Positions 1-5,613 of a DNA stretch of 5,615 nucleotides are shown in pieces. A program made the translations under genes and the position numbers. Below the pieces are notes generated by a model. It was given only the letters and a program-made list of their open reading frames with translations, was not told the origin of the DNA and did not search any database. The stretch is from an uncultured Clostridia bacterium (GTDB lineage: Bacteria > Bacillota_A > Clostridia > Oscillospirales > Oscillospiraceae): contig CAMVIC010000119.1 of assembly GCA_947167435.1 (NCBI GenBank), positions 1-5,615 on the forward strand, in the 5' to 3' direction. Every line of letters starts with the position of its first letter. The stretch's first letter is position 1.

Positions 1-874
1 GGGAGGCCATGCGGTCGGGGTGGAAGGGCTCGATCATGTCCAGCTTCTCGCCCACGCCGATGAACTTGATGGGCTTGCCGGTGGCGGCCCGAATGGAGAG
101 AGCCGCGCCGCCGCGGGCATCGCCGTCCAGCTTGGAGAGCATCACGCCCGTAACGCCCAGCGCCTCGTCGAAGGCAGTGGCGGCGTTCACCGCGTCCTGG
201 CCGGTCATGGCGTCCACAACCAGAAGAATCTCGGAGGGCTCAACCGCGTCGCGGATGTTTTTCAGCTCCTCCATCAGCGCCTCGTCGATGTGCAGGCGGC
301 CGGCAGTATCCAGGAAGACCAGGTCGTTGCCGTGCTTTTTGGCGTGCTCAACGGCGGCCTTGGCGATATCCACGGGGTTTGTCTGCCCCATCTGGAACAC
401 GGGGATGTCCAGCTGCGCGCCCACGGTCTCCAGCTGCTGGATGGCGGCGGGACGATAGATGTCGCAGGCGGCCAGCAGCGGGCGCTTGCCCTGCTTGCGC
501 ATATAGCCGGCCAGCTTTGCGCCGTTGGTGGTTTTGCCTGCGCCCTGCAGGCCCACCAGCATCACCACGCTGGGGGACTTGGAGCCCAGGTTCAGCTTCT
601 GGGTTTCGCCGCCCATGAGCTTGCACAGTTCCTCGTTGACGATCTTGATGACCATCTGGGCGGGGTTCAGGGCTTCCAGGACGTCGGTGCCGACTGCCCG
701 GTCGGTGACGGTCTTGGTGAAGTCCTTCACCACTTTATAGCTTACGTCCGCCTCCAGCAGCGCCATGCGCACCTCGCGCATTGCCTCGCGCACGTCGGCG
801 GCATTCAGCCGGCCCTTGCCGCGCAGCCGCCGGAATGCGGCGTTCAGTTTGTCAGATAAGCTTTCAAATGCCAT
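1..874 (-). CDS. ffh: Signal recognition particle protein Ffh, SRP54-type GTPase (3' part beyond window)
   Basis: Ffh binds SRP RNA and hydrophobic signal sequences on nascent chains and, with its receptor FtsY, delivers ribosomes to the Sec translocon. Reading leftwards from ATG at 874-872, 291 codons are visible and run off the window edge without a stop. The N domain (about residues 1-90) carries ALLEADV at 38-44. The G domain follows with P-loop GLQGAGKTT at 108-116, DIYRPAA at 138-144, DTAGR at 189-193, the guanine-specificity motif SKLD at 247-250 (Ser for the usual Thr), DARGG at 252-256 and GVGEK at 273-277. The residue after GKTT is Asn117 where many Ffh proteins have Thr. The Met-rich M domain must lie left of position 1. 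The start is supported by GAGAGGTT, seven bases upstream and inside the end of ylxM, whose stop is three bases away, implying translational coupling. The identity is certain; whether the gene is intact cannot be seen. Confidence 0.98.
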   Translation of the reverse strand, partial: MAFESLSDKLNAAFRRLRGKGRLNAADVREAMREVRMALLEADVSYKVVKDFTKTVTDRAVGTDVLEALNPAQMVIKIVNEELCKLMGGETQKLNLGSKSPSVVMLVGLQGAGKTTNGAKLAGYMRKQGKRPLLAACDIYRPAAIQQLETVGAQLDIPVFQMGQTNPVDIAKAAVEHAKKHGNDLVFLDTAGRLHIDEALMEELKNIRDAVEPSEILLVVDAMTGQDAVNAATAFDEALGVTGVMLSKLDGDARGGAALSIRAATGKPIKFIGVGEKLDMIEPFHPDRMAS

Positions 875-877
875 CGT

Positions 878-1234
878 TCAACCTCTCACCATAAGCGCGT
901 CCAGTTCCCGAAGGGCCAGCGCCAGCTCTTCGGCGGCTTCACCGCCGCACAGCGGACGCATACGCTCCAGCCGGACGTGAAGCCGGTTCAGACCCTGCTG
1001 CGTCTCTGTAAAGCGGCGCACAAGCCCGGTTTTTTCCTCCATCTCGCGCAGTGCCGCGTCCGCCCGGCGGATGTTGTCCCATACGCCCTGACGGGATATC
1101 CCGCACTGCTCCGCAATCTCTGACAGGGACAGGTCTTCGTTGCAGTGCAGCTCCAGACACCGGCGCTGCTTTTCGGTCAGCAGCTCCCCGTAGAAATCCA
1201 GCAGCATGGTCTGCATCAGCCGGTCCTCTTCCAC
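878..1234 (-). CDS. ylxM: YlxM family helix-turn-helix protein (UPF0122), SRP-associated
   Basis: A 118-residue protein of the YlxM/UPF0122 family, usually encoded next to ffh in Bacillota and linked to SRP function; its exact role is poorly defined. Residues 20-60 resemble a sigma-70 region 4 helix-turn-helix: LTEKQRRCLEL, then LSLSEIAEQCGISRQGV, then the family hallmark DNI. The C-terminal half is charged and helical. I choose GTG at 1234-1232 as the start. It sits eight bases after AGGAGG, and the resulting N-terminus, with Asp-Phe-Tyr at residues 13-15, lines up with known YlxM proteins that begin about 15 residues before that motif. An upstream in-frame GTG at 1243 lies inside the Shine-Dalgarno sequence itself and is unlikely. 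ATG at 1216 is a weaker alternative with AGAGG ahead of it. The gene is first in the ylxM-ffh operon and ends three bases before the ffh start. Confidence 0.93.
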   Translation of the reverse strand: MEEDRLMQTMLLDFYGELLTEKQRRCLELHCNEDLSLSEIAEQCGISRQGVWDNIRRADAALREMEEKTGLVRRFTETQQGLNRLHVRLERMRPLCGGEAAEELALALRELDALMVRG

Positions 1235-1242
1235 GGGGCGCA

Positions 1243-1248
1243 CCTCCT
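1243..1248 (-). promoter_or_regulatory. Ribosome binding site of ylxM (decides the start)
   Basis: The minus strand reads AGGAGG here, a full anti-16S match. The GTG at 1234 follows at a spacing of eight bases. The other in-frame GTG (1243-1241) overlaps the site and cannot be served by it. Confidence 0.8.
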
Positions 1249-1270
1249 GTCAAGCTTTTTACCTTCACGG

Positions 1271-1299
1271 AGTATACACGCTTCCGGGGACGCTGTCAA
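1271..1299 (-). promoter_or_regulatory. Sigma-A promoter of the ylxM-ffh operon
   Basis: On the minus strand, TTGACA (1299-1294) and TATACT (1276-1271) are separated by exactly 17 bases: a perfect -35 and a one-mismatch -10. The predicted transcription start is near 1264, giving a 5' leader of about 30 bases before the ylxM GTG at 1234. There is no room in that leader for a riboswitch or attenuator, so expression looks constitutive and strong, as suits SRP. The start point is predicted, not observed. Confidence 0.85.
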
Positions 1300-1407
1300 G
1301 TGTTTTTTCTTAACAGCACAGGATTTTCTTTCTCCAGACCGGGATCGGCATCAGCTGTGAACACCGTGTAAATACGGCGGACTGCCCCTGTTTTTTTCGG
1401 AAAAATG

Positions 1408-1416
1408 TGTTATATT
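1408..1416 (+). promoter_or_regulatory. Probable extended -10 promoter of the ymfF-ymfH-lgt operon
   Basis: TGTTATATT fits an extended -10 (TG-n-TATAAT with one mismatch) in an AT-rich island within GC-rich DNA, about 40 bases before the ymfF start. No good -35 is visible 16-18 bases upstream; that stretch is mostly a T run. Overlapping alternatives such as TATTAT (1413-1418) or TATAAA (1416-1421) are possible. The start of transcription would fall near 1423. Confidence 0.6.
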
Positions 1417-1421
1417 ATAAA

Positions 1422-1437
1422 GTCAGAAGAAACTGAC
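1422..1437 (+). repeat. Short inverted repeat at the predicted ymfF transcription start
   Basis: GTCAG (1422-1426) and CTGAC (1433-1437) are perfect inverted 5-base arms around AAGAAA. The repeat lies at the predicted start of the transcript, so it could be an operator half-site pair or a small 5'-terminal stem in the mRNA. At five base pairs it could also be chance. Confidence 0.35.
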
Positions 1438-1444
1438 AGACTGC

Positions 1445-1450
1445 GGAGGT
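1445..1450 (+). promoter_or_regulatory. Ribosome binding site of ymfF (decides the start)
   Basis: GGAGGT ends five bases before ATG 1456. This supports the downstream start over the in-frame ATG at 1405, which has no such site. Confidence 0.8.
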
Positions 1451-1455
1451 GCCTC

Positions 1456-2769
1456 ATGAACCTTTCACGGACTGAGCTTATGCCGGGGGTATGGCTCAGC
1501 TATCTGCACTCGGAAAAATTCAAAACCGCCTGTCTGAGCCTGAGCCTGCTGACCCAGCTCAAGCGGGAGACGGCAGCCATGAATGCGCTGCTGCCCTATG
1601 TGCTGCGCCGGGGCACCATGCGCTGCCCGGATATGGAGAGCTTGGCCGCCCGGCTGGACGAGCTGTATGGTACCGCCATCGAGCCGGTGGTGCGCCGGAT
1701 CGGAGAGATCCAGTGCATCGGCTTTTACGCCAGCATCCCGGAGGGAGACTTCCTGCCCGGCGGACAGGATGTGCTGTCCGAGGCCGCGGGGCTGATGGGG
1801 GAGCTGCTGCTCTCACCGAGCACCCGGGGCGGATTGCTGCAGCCCGGCTATGTGGACAGCGAGCGGGAGAAGATGCTGGAGCAGATCCGCAGCCGCATCA
1901 ACGAAAAGCGCAGCTACGCCGTCCTCCGCTGCATCGAGGAGATGTGCTGCTGCGAGGACTTCGCCGTGGGCCGTTTGGGCTCGGAGGCGGAGTGCGAGAA
2001 CATCCATTACAAAAAGCTCAGCAAATACTACCGCAGCCTGCTGCAGACAAGCCCGGTGGAGATCTTTTACTGCGGAAGGGCCTCCGAGCGGCAGGTGGCC
2101 GACGCCATGCGGCAGGCACTGATGACCCTGCCCCGGGGCGAGATCGACTATGAGATCGGCACGGACGTGCGCATGAACGCGCTGGAGGAGCAGCCCCGCT
2201 TCCTGGAGGAAAAGCTGGACGTGACCCAGGGCAAGCTGGTGATGGGCTTCCGCCTGGGCGAGTGCATGGAGGACCCGGACCCGGCGGCGCTGTATGTGTT
2301 CAACGGCGTCTACGGCAGCGGCACCACCTCCAAGCTCTTTGTGAACGTGCGGGAGCGGCTGCAGCTGTGCTATTACGCAAGCTCTCTGGTGGATATCCAC
2401 AAGGGAATCATGCTGGTCTCCTCCGGCATCGAGTTTGACAGGCTGGAAAACGCCCGGGACGAGATCCTGGCCCAGCTGGAGGCTGTGGCAAGGGGAGAGA
2501 TCAGCGAGGAGGAGCTGACCGCCGCCAAGGTGGGCGCGGCCTCGGAACTGCGCGCCATGACCGACAGCCAGGGAGAGCTGGAGGGCTTCTTCCTGTCCCA
2601 GACCCTGGACGGGCTGGAGTACGGCCCGCTGGAGCTGGCGGAGCTGGTGATGGACGTGACGAAGGAAGAGGTCGCCGCCGTGGCGAAGAGCGTGGTCTGC
2701 GACCAGATCTATTTCCTCAGCGGCAGCGGAGAGAGCGAAGAAGAGGAGGACGCGGAAATTGCAGAGTAA
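1456..2769 (+). CDS. ymfF: YmfF-type M16 peptidase-fold protein, non-catalytic partner
   Basis: A 437-residue protein of the two-lobe M16 (insulinase/pitrilysin) fold, matching the Bacillus YmfF family (called YfmF in some databases, where it is described as associated with 5-aminopentanol modification of elongation factor P). No HxxEH zinc motif occurs anywhere; the corresponding region, about residues 44-72, reads ALLPYVLRRGT and continues to DELYGT, so it should not cleave peptides itself. The second lobe has GSGTTSKLF followed by VRERLQLCYY, with Arg299 and Tyr306/307 matching the R/Y motif of non-catalytic M16 subunits. I infer a heterodimer with the YmfH encoded next. The start is ATG at 1456 behind GGAGGT. 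An upstream in-frame ATG at 1405 lies over the promoter -10 and is rejected. Oddities are four Cys in eight residues (159, 164-166) and an acidic tail (GESEEEEDAEIAE) whose codons also form the ymfH ribosome binding site. No signal peptide is seen, so it is probably cytoplasmic. Confidence 0.88.
   Translation: MNLSRTELMPGVWLSYLHSEKFKTACLSLSLLTQLKRETAAMNALLPYVLRRGTMRCPDMESLAARLDELYGTAIEPVVRRIGEIQCIGFYASIPEGDFLPGGQDVLSEAAGLMGELLLSPSTRGGLLQPGYVDSEREKMLEQIRSRINEKRSYAVLRCIEEMCCCEDFAVGRLGSEAECENIHYKKLSKYYRSLLQTSPVEIFYCGRASERQVADAMRQALMTLPRGEIDYEIGTDVRMNALEEQPRFLEEKLDVTQGKLVMGFRLGECMEDPDPAALYVFNGVYGSGTTSKLFVNVRERLQLCYYASSLVDIHKGIMLVSSGIEFDRLENARDEILAQLEAVARGEISEEELTAAKVGAASELRAMTDSQGELEGFFLSQTLDGLEYGPLELAELVMDVTKEEVAAVAKSVVCDQIYFLSGSGESEEEEDAEIAE
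2744..2749 (+). promoter_or_regulatory. Ribosome binding site of ymfH embedded in ymfF codons
   Basis: AGGAGG sits inside the Glu-rich end of ymfF, nine bases before a TTG start at 2759. The next in-frame ATG is at codon 71, inside the zinc-site region, so this site and the TTG are needed for a whole protein. Confidence 0.75.
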
Positions 2770-4036
2770 AGCCTATCCCCAGATCGGGGAGACCCTGTAT
2801 TTTGACACCCTGCCCAACGGCCTGCGCCTGCGCGTAGTGCCGAAACCCGGCTTTCTGGGCTGCTTTGCGGCCTTTGCGACCAACTACGGCGGCGCCTGCC
2901 GCCGCTTCCGGCTGGACGGCAAGCTGGTGGACACCCCTGCGGGCGTGGCCCACTATCTGGAGCACAAAATGTTCGACCTGCCGGACGGGGACAACGCCCT
3001 GAACCTGCTCAGCGCCAACGGCGCCGACCCCAACGCCTTCACCGGCGACGACATGACCTGCTATTATTTCCAGTGCACCGAGCACTTTGAAGAGAACCTG
3101 CGCCTGCTGCTGCACTTCGTCTCCACCCCCTATTTCACCGAGGAGACCGTGCAGAAGGAGCAGGGTATCATCGCCCAGGAAATCCGCATGGGCGAGGACG
3201 ACCCGGGCCAGGCCATCCTCTATAACCTGCTGGAGCAGCTCTATGAGCATCACCCCATCCGGGATCGTGTGACCGGTACGGTGGAGAGCATTGCCGAGAT
3301 TACGCCGGAGCTGCTGTATGACTGCCACCGTGCCTTTTACGCCCCGGCCAACATGTGCCTTTGCGTGGAGGGGGACGTGGACCCGGAACGCATCGCCGCC
3401 ATCGCCCGGGAGGTGCTGCCGGCGGAGAGCCGGAGCGTGCCCGCGCCGGACTTCGGCGGGGCGGAGAGCACCCTGCCCCTGACGCTCTGCCGGAAAGAGA
3501 CCATGGCCGTCTCCGCGCCGCAGTTTCTGATCGGCGCAAAGCTGGACGTGATTCCCTCCGGGGAGGAGGCGCTGCGCCAGCGTCTGGTGGCCCAGCTGGT
3601 GCTGCGGCTGCTGGTGGGCTCCTCCAGCCCCTTCTATACCCGGCTGTATGCCGAGGGCCTTCTGAACCGGGACTTTGACTATGAGGCGGAGTTCCTGGCC
3701 GGGACCGGCACCGTCTTTTTCGGCGGCGAGAGCCCGGAGCCGGAGCGGGTGCTGGAAGAGCTGAAGGAGGAGCTGAAGCGGCTGTTCCGGGACGGCTTTG
3801 AGCCGGAGCGCTTCGAGCGGGCCAAACGGGCCTCTCTGGGGGCGCGGCTGCGGGGCCTGGAGGACTTCGGGGGAGTGTGCATCTCCCTGGCCTCCTCCTG
3901 CTTTGACGGCTACTGCGGACTGGACGCCATCGGCCTGCTGGGCCAGGTGGAGAAGGCGGAGTGCGACGCCTTCCTGCGCGGGCAGCTGGCGCCGGAAAAA
4001 CTGGCGATCTCCGTGATCGCGCCGGGAAAGGCCTGA
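2759..4036 (+). CDS. ymfH: YmfH-type M16 zinc metallopeptidase, catalytic partner
   Basis: A 425-residue M16-family zinc peptidase of the YmfH type (YfmH in some databases). The inverted zinc motif is HYLEH, with His65 and His69 as metal ligands and Glu68 as catalytic base. Glu141 in QEIRM is the expected distal ligand, and Glu134 seven residues before it matches the second conserved Glu of pitrilysin-type enzymes. The N-terminal ETLYFDTLPNGLRLRVVPKPG is typical of M16 first strands. Lobe one spans about residues 10-215 and lobe two about 230-425. The start is TTG at 2759, with AGGAGG nine bases upstream; the gene overlaps ymfF by 11 bases in another frame, which implies coupled, near-equal synthesis. 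That fits a heterodimer in which YmfF supplies the R/Y substrate contacts. The substrate is unknown; links to peptide processing or EF-P modification come from family annotation, not from this sequence. No signal peptide or membrane segment is seen. Confidence 0.92.
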   Translation: MQSKAYPQIGETLYFDTLPNGLRLRVVPKPGFLGCFAAFATNYGGACRRFRLDGKLVDTPAGVAHYLEHKMFDLPDGDNALNLLSANGADPNAFTGDDMTCYYFQCTEHFEENLRLLLHFVSTPYFTEETVQKEQGIIAQEIRMGEDDPGQAILYNLLEQLYEHHPIRDRVTGTVESIAEITPELLYDCHRAFYAPANMCLCVEGDVDPERIAAIAREVLPAESRSVPAPDFGGAESTLPLTLCRKETMAVSAPQFLIGAKLDVIPSGEEALRQRLVAQLVLRLLVGSSSPFYTRLYAEGLLNRDFDYEAEFLAGTGTVFFGGESPEPERVLEELKEELKRLFRDGFEPERFERAKRASLGARLRGLEDFGGVCISLASSCFDGYCGLDAIGLLGQVEKAECDAFLRGQLAPEKLAISVIAPGKA

Positions 4037-4039
4037 GCG

Positions 4040-4933
4040 ATGTTTCCGCTGCTGTTTCAGACCATTCAGCGGGACTCGGTGATCTCCTTCCCGGGGCTTG
4101 GGATCTTTTCCCTGAACCCGCCGTCTTATTTTACCGTATTCGGTAGACCCATTTACTTCTACGGGGTGCTGATCGCCCTGGGCTTTGTCCTGGCGATTCT
4201 CTATTGTGCACGCGCCTGCCCCCGCTTCGGCATCCGGGCGGATGATTTTTACGACATGATGCTCTGGCTCATCCCCGCGGTTATCGTGGGAGCGCGGCTG
4301 TATTTCGTGCTCTTCCGGCTGGAGGACTACCGGGATGATCCCCTCAGTGTCTTTGCCCTGCGGGAGGGCGGCCTTGCCATTTACGGCGGAATCATCGCAG
4401 GCGTGCTGACGGTTGTCCTGGTCTGCCGCCATAAGAGGATCTCCGTCCCGGCCATGCTGGACCTGAGCTGCTACGGCCTGCTGATCGGACAGATTCTGGG
4501 CCGCTGGGGCAATTTCATGAACCGGGAGGCCTTCGGCAGCGAGACCGAAAGCTTCCTGCGCATGGGGCTCACGGCGCCGGACGGGAGCAGCATCTTTGTC
4601 CACCCCACCTTTCTGTACGAGAGCCTGTGGAATCTGGCGGGGCTCCTGTTCCTGATCCTGTGGGAGAAAAAGGGGAAGCGCCGTTACGACGGGCAGTGCG
4701 CGCTGATCTATTTTTTCTGGTACGGCCTGGGCCGTGCCTGGATCGAAGGACTGCGCACCGACAGCCTGTATCTGGGCGGCAGCGGCATCCGGGTGTCGCA
4801 GCTGCTGTCCGCTGTACTGGTTCTGGTCGCGGGAGCCCTGCTCCTGATTCAGAGCCGCCGGCCTCACCCGCCGGAGAAGCTGTATGTGAATCGTCACCCG
4901 GACACGGAAGCTGACAACAAAAAAGCAGAATAA
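4040..4933 (+). CDS. lgt: Phosphatidylglycerol--prolipoprotein diacylglyceryl transferase Lgt
   Basis: Lgt is an integral membrane enzyme that moves diacylglycerol from phosphatidylglycerol to the lipobox Cys of prolipoproteins, the first step of lipoprotein maturation. The 297-residue protein has the N-terminal FPGLGIFSLNP region, several hydrophobic segments (roughly 36-58, 70-92, 110-129, 137-152, 193-208, 218-235, 252-271) and the family signature GRWGNFMNREAFG at 154-166. In the numbering I recall for E. coli Lgt, Arg155, Asn158 and Glu163 correspond to Arg143, Asn146 and Glu151. HPTFLYE (188-194) and WYGLGRAWIEGLR (227-239) supply the Tyr235 and Arg239 equivalents as Tyr228 and Arg232. 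The E. coli His103 position is Tyr115 in GGLAIYGG, a form I recall from other Gram-positive Lgt proteins. The ATG lies three bases after the ymfH stop, with AAAGG upstream, so it is translated as part of the operon. The last 25 residues are polar. The assignment is very secure. Confidence 0.97.
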   Translation: MFPLLFQTIQRDSVISFPGLGIFSLNPPSYFTVFGRPIYFYGVLIALGFVLAILYCARACPRFGIRADDFYDMMLWLIPAVIVGARLYFVLFRLEDYRDDPLSVFALREGGLAIYGGIIAGVLTVVLVCRHKRISVPAMLDLSCYGLLIGQILGRWGNFMNREAFGSETESFLRMGLTAPDGSSIFVHPTFLYESLWNLAGLLFLILWEKKGKRRYDGQCALIYFFWYGLGRAWIEGLRTDSLYLGGSGIRVSQLLSAVLVLVAGALLLIQSRRPHPPEKLYVNRHPDTEADNKKAE

Positions 4934-4948
4934 GAGGAGGCTGAAATC

Positions 4949-5443
4949 ATGGCAGACTACAAGGATTTTATCACCGGAACGCTCAACAGCCTGGCGGACA
5001 AAGCCAGAGAAATCGCGGGCAGCGATGCAGTCACCGGCTTTGTGGACAAGGTTAAGACTGCCGCCGAGGGCAGCACGGTCTACAGTGTCTACGAGCAGGG
5101 CAGCAGCCGCGCCAGGCAGTATGCCCGCATCGCGAAGCTGAGGATGGAGCTCAACGGCCAGAACGAGGAGCTGGGCCGCATCTATATGGAGATCGGCAAG
5201 CTCTGCTGCGAGCAGATGCAGGACAATCCAGACGGCTTCTTCGCGCCTCTGTTTGAGCAGGCCAAGGCAGTCACCGAGAACATCCGCGCAAAGCAGGCGG
5301 AGATCGACCAGATCAAGGCCGGCTTGGAGACCGCCGGAGCCGAGCGCGACATCGAGGTGGAGATCGTGGACGACCTGGACGCGGACATCGCCGACTTTGA
5401 GCAGATCGTGGACGAGAGCACCGAAAAGGGCCCCACGGAGTAA
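4949..5443 (+). CDS. Uncharacterised helical / coiled-coil protein, 164 residues
   Basis: I do not recognise a named family. The gene is real: it has AGGAGG eight bases before the ATG, lies 15 bases after lgt in the same direction, and has G/C-rich third positions like its neighbours. The protein looks almost wholly alpha-helical. Residues 1-40 form an Ala/Lys-rich amphipathic segment, 55-90 a heptad-like helix (hydrophobics near Ile61, Leu64, Leu68, Leu75, Ile78, Ile82, Leu85) with a Cys pair at 86-87, and 97-130 a second charged helix. The tail (131-164) is strongly acidic with alternating Ile/Val and Asp/Glu. It has no signal peptide, lipobox or membrane segment. In outline it resembles small Bacillota proteins in which such a helical hairpin (IYMEIGKL-like core) precedes a zinc ribbon, but no CxxC ribbon is present here. 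It is last in the ymfF-ymfH-lgt operon, ahead of the hairpin cluster. A role near the membrane or with its neighbours is only a guess. Confidence 0.85.
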   Translation: MADYKDFITGTLNSLADKAREIAGSDAVTGFVDKVKTAAEGSTVYSVYEQGSSRARQYARIAKLRMELNGQNEELGRIYMEIGKLCCEQMQDNPDGFFAPLFEQAKAVTENIRAKQAEIDQIKAGLETAGAERDIEVEIVDDLDADIADFEQIVDESTEKGPTE

Positions 5444-5473
5444 CGCAAATCCCGGAACAGATTACAGAATGAA

Positions 5474-5508
5474 TGAACGGCCATCCTGCAAATCAGGATG
5501 GCCGTTCA
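5474..5508. repeat. Perfect 15-bp hairpin downstream of the operon
   Basis: Positions 5474-5488 and 5494-5508 are perfect inverted arms (TGAACGGCCATCCTG and its complement) around a CAAAT loop. It begins 30 bases after the stop of the last gene. There is no T run after it on either strand, so it is not a textbook terminator, but such a stem would block 3' exonucleases and define an mRNA end. Confidence 0.85.
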
Positions 5509-5510
5509 AG

Positions 5511-5542
5511 CTGTCGACAAAGCCGGATGGCTTTGTCGACAG
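5511..5542. repeat. Perfect 14-bp hairpin, second of the cluster
   Basis: Positions 5511-5524 and 5529-5542 are perfect inverted arms (CTGTCGACAAAGCC and its complement) around a GGAT loop, starting two bases after the first hairpin. The heptamer GGATGGC at 5525-5531, in the loop and right arm, also occurs in the right arm of the first hairpin (5496-5502), so the two could pair in an alternative fold. Confidence 0.85.
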
Positions 5543-5551
5543 AGGGGATTG

Positions 5552-5613
5552 CAGCCTGCTGCGCGCACTCGCGCAGGGGCGCTCGCACACTTGCAGGCTG
5601 AGAAGAGTTTTTT
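5552..5613 (+). terminator. Possible terminator: imperfect long stem followed by six T
   Basis: CAGCCTGC (5552-5559) pairs with GCAGGCTG (5593-5600). Inside lies a GC-only-type hairpin, TGCGCG (5560-5565) with CGCGCA (5570-5575) around CACT. A run of six T (5608-5613) follows the outer stem after seven bases. The T run suits a rho-independent terminator for the plus-strand operon, but the gap and the 33-base interior are unusual. It could instead be part of a dispersed intergenic repeat. Confidence 0.4.

Noticed and set aside
20..859. 279-codon plus-strand open frame opposite ffh
   Set aside because: It is codon-aligned antisense of ffh, open for the same codon-use reason. Ffh shows every SRP GTPase motif in order.
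1248..1253. Second TTGACA on the minus strand just before the ylxM Shine-Dalgarno
   Set aside because: It lies downstream of the predicted start of transcription and no -10 could fit ahead of the gene; the -10 would fall inside ylxM.
1363..1376. CCGT-N6-ACGG inverted repeat in the divergent intergenic region
   Set aside because: Only four base pairs and placed away from either promoter core; expected by chance.
1414..1419. TATAAT on the minus strand, a possible second promoter for ylxM
   Set aside because: No acceptable -35 lies 16-18 bases away, and the consensus promoter at 1271-1299 is sufficient.
1405..1455. N-terminal extension of ymfF from ATG 1405
   Set aside because: It would read through the -10 element and has no ribosome binding site; ATG 1456 has a full one.
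1813..2400. 195-codon minus-strand open frame opposite ymfF
   Set aside because: It is codon-aligned antisense of ymfF and has no ribosome binding site or recognisable motif.
2717..4897. 726-codon open frame on the minus strand, opposite ymfH and lgt
   Set aside because: Its codons are exact reverse complements of the ymfH and lgt codons; both genes share one frame, so one antisense frame stays open across both. A stop there needs TTA, CTA or TCA in the sense gene, which are rare codons in GC-rich DNA. The predicted protein is Gln/His/Ala/Gly-rich low-complexity sequence with no family resemblance.
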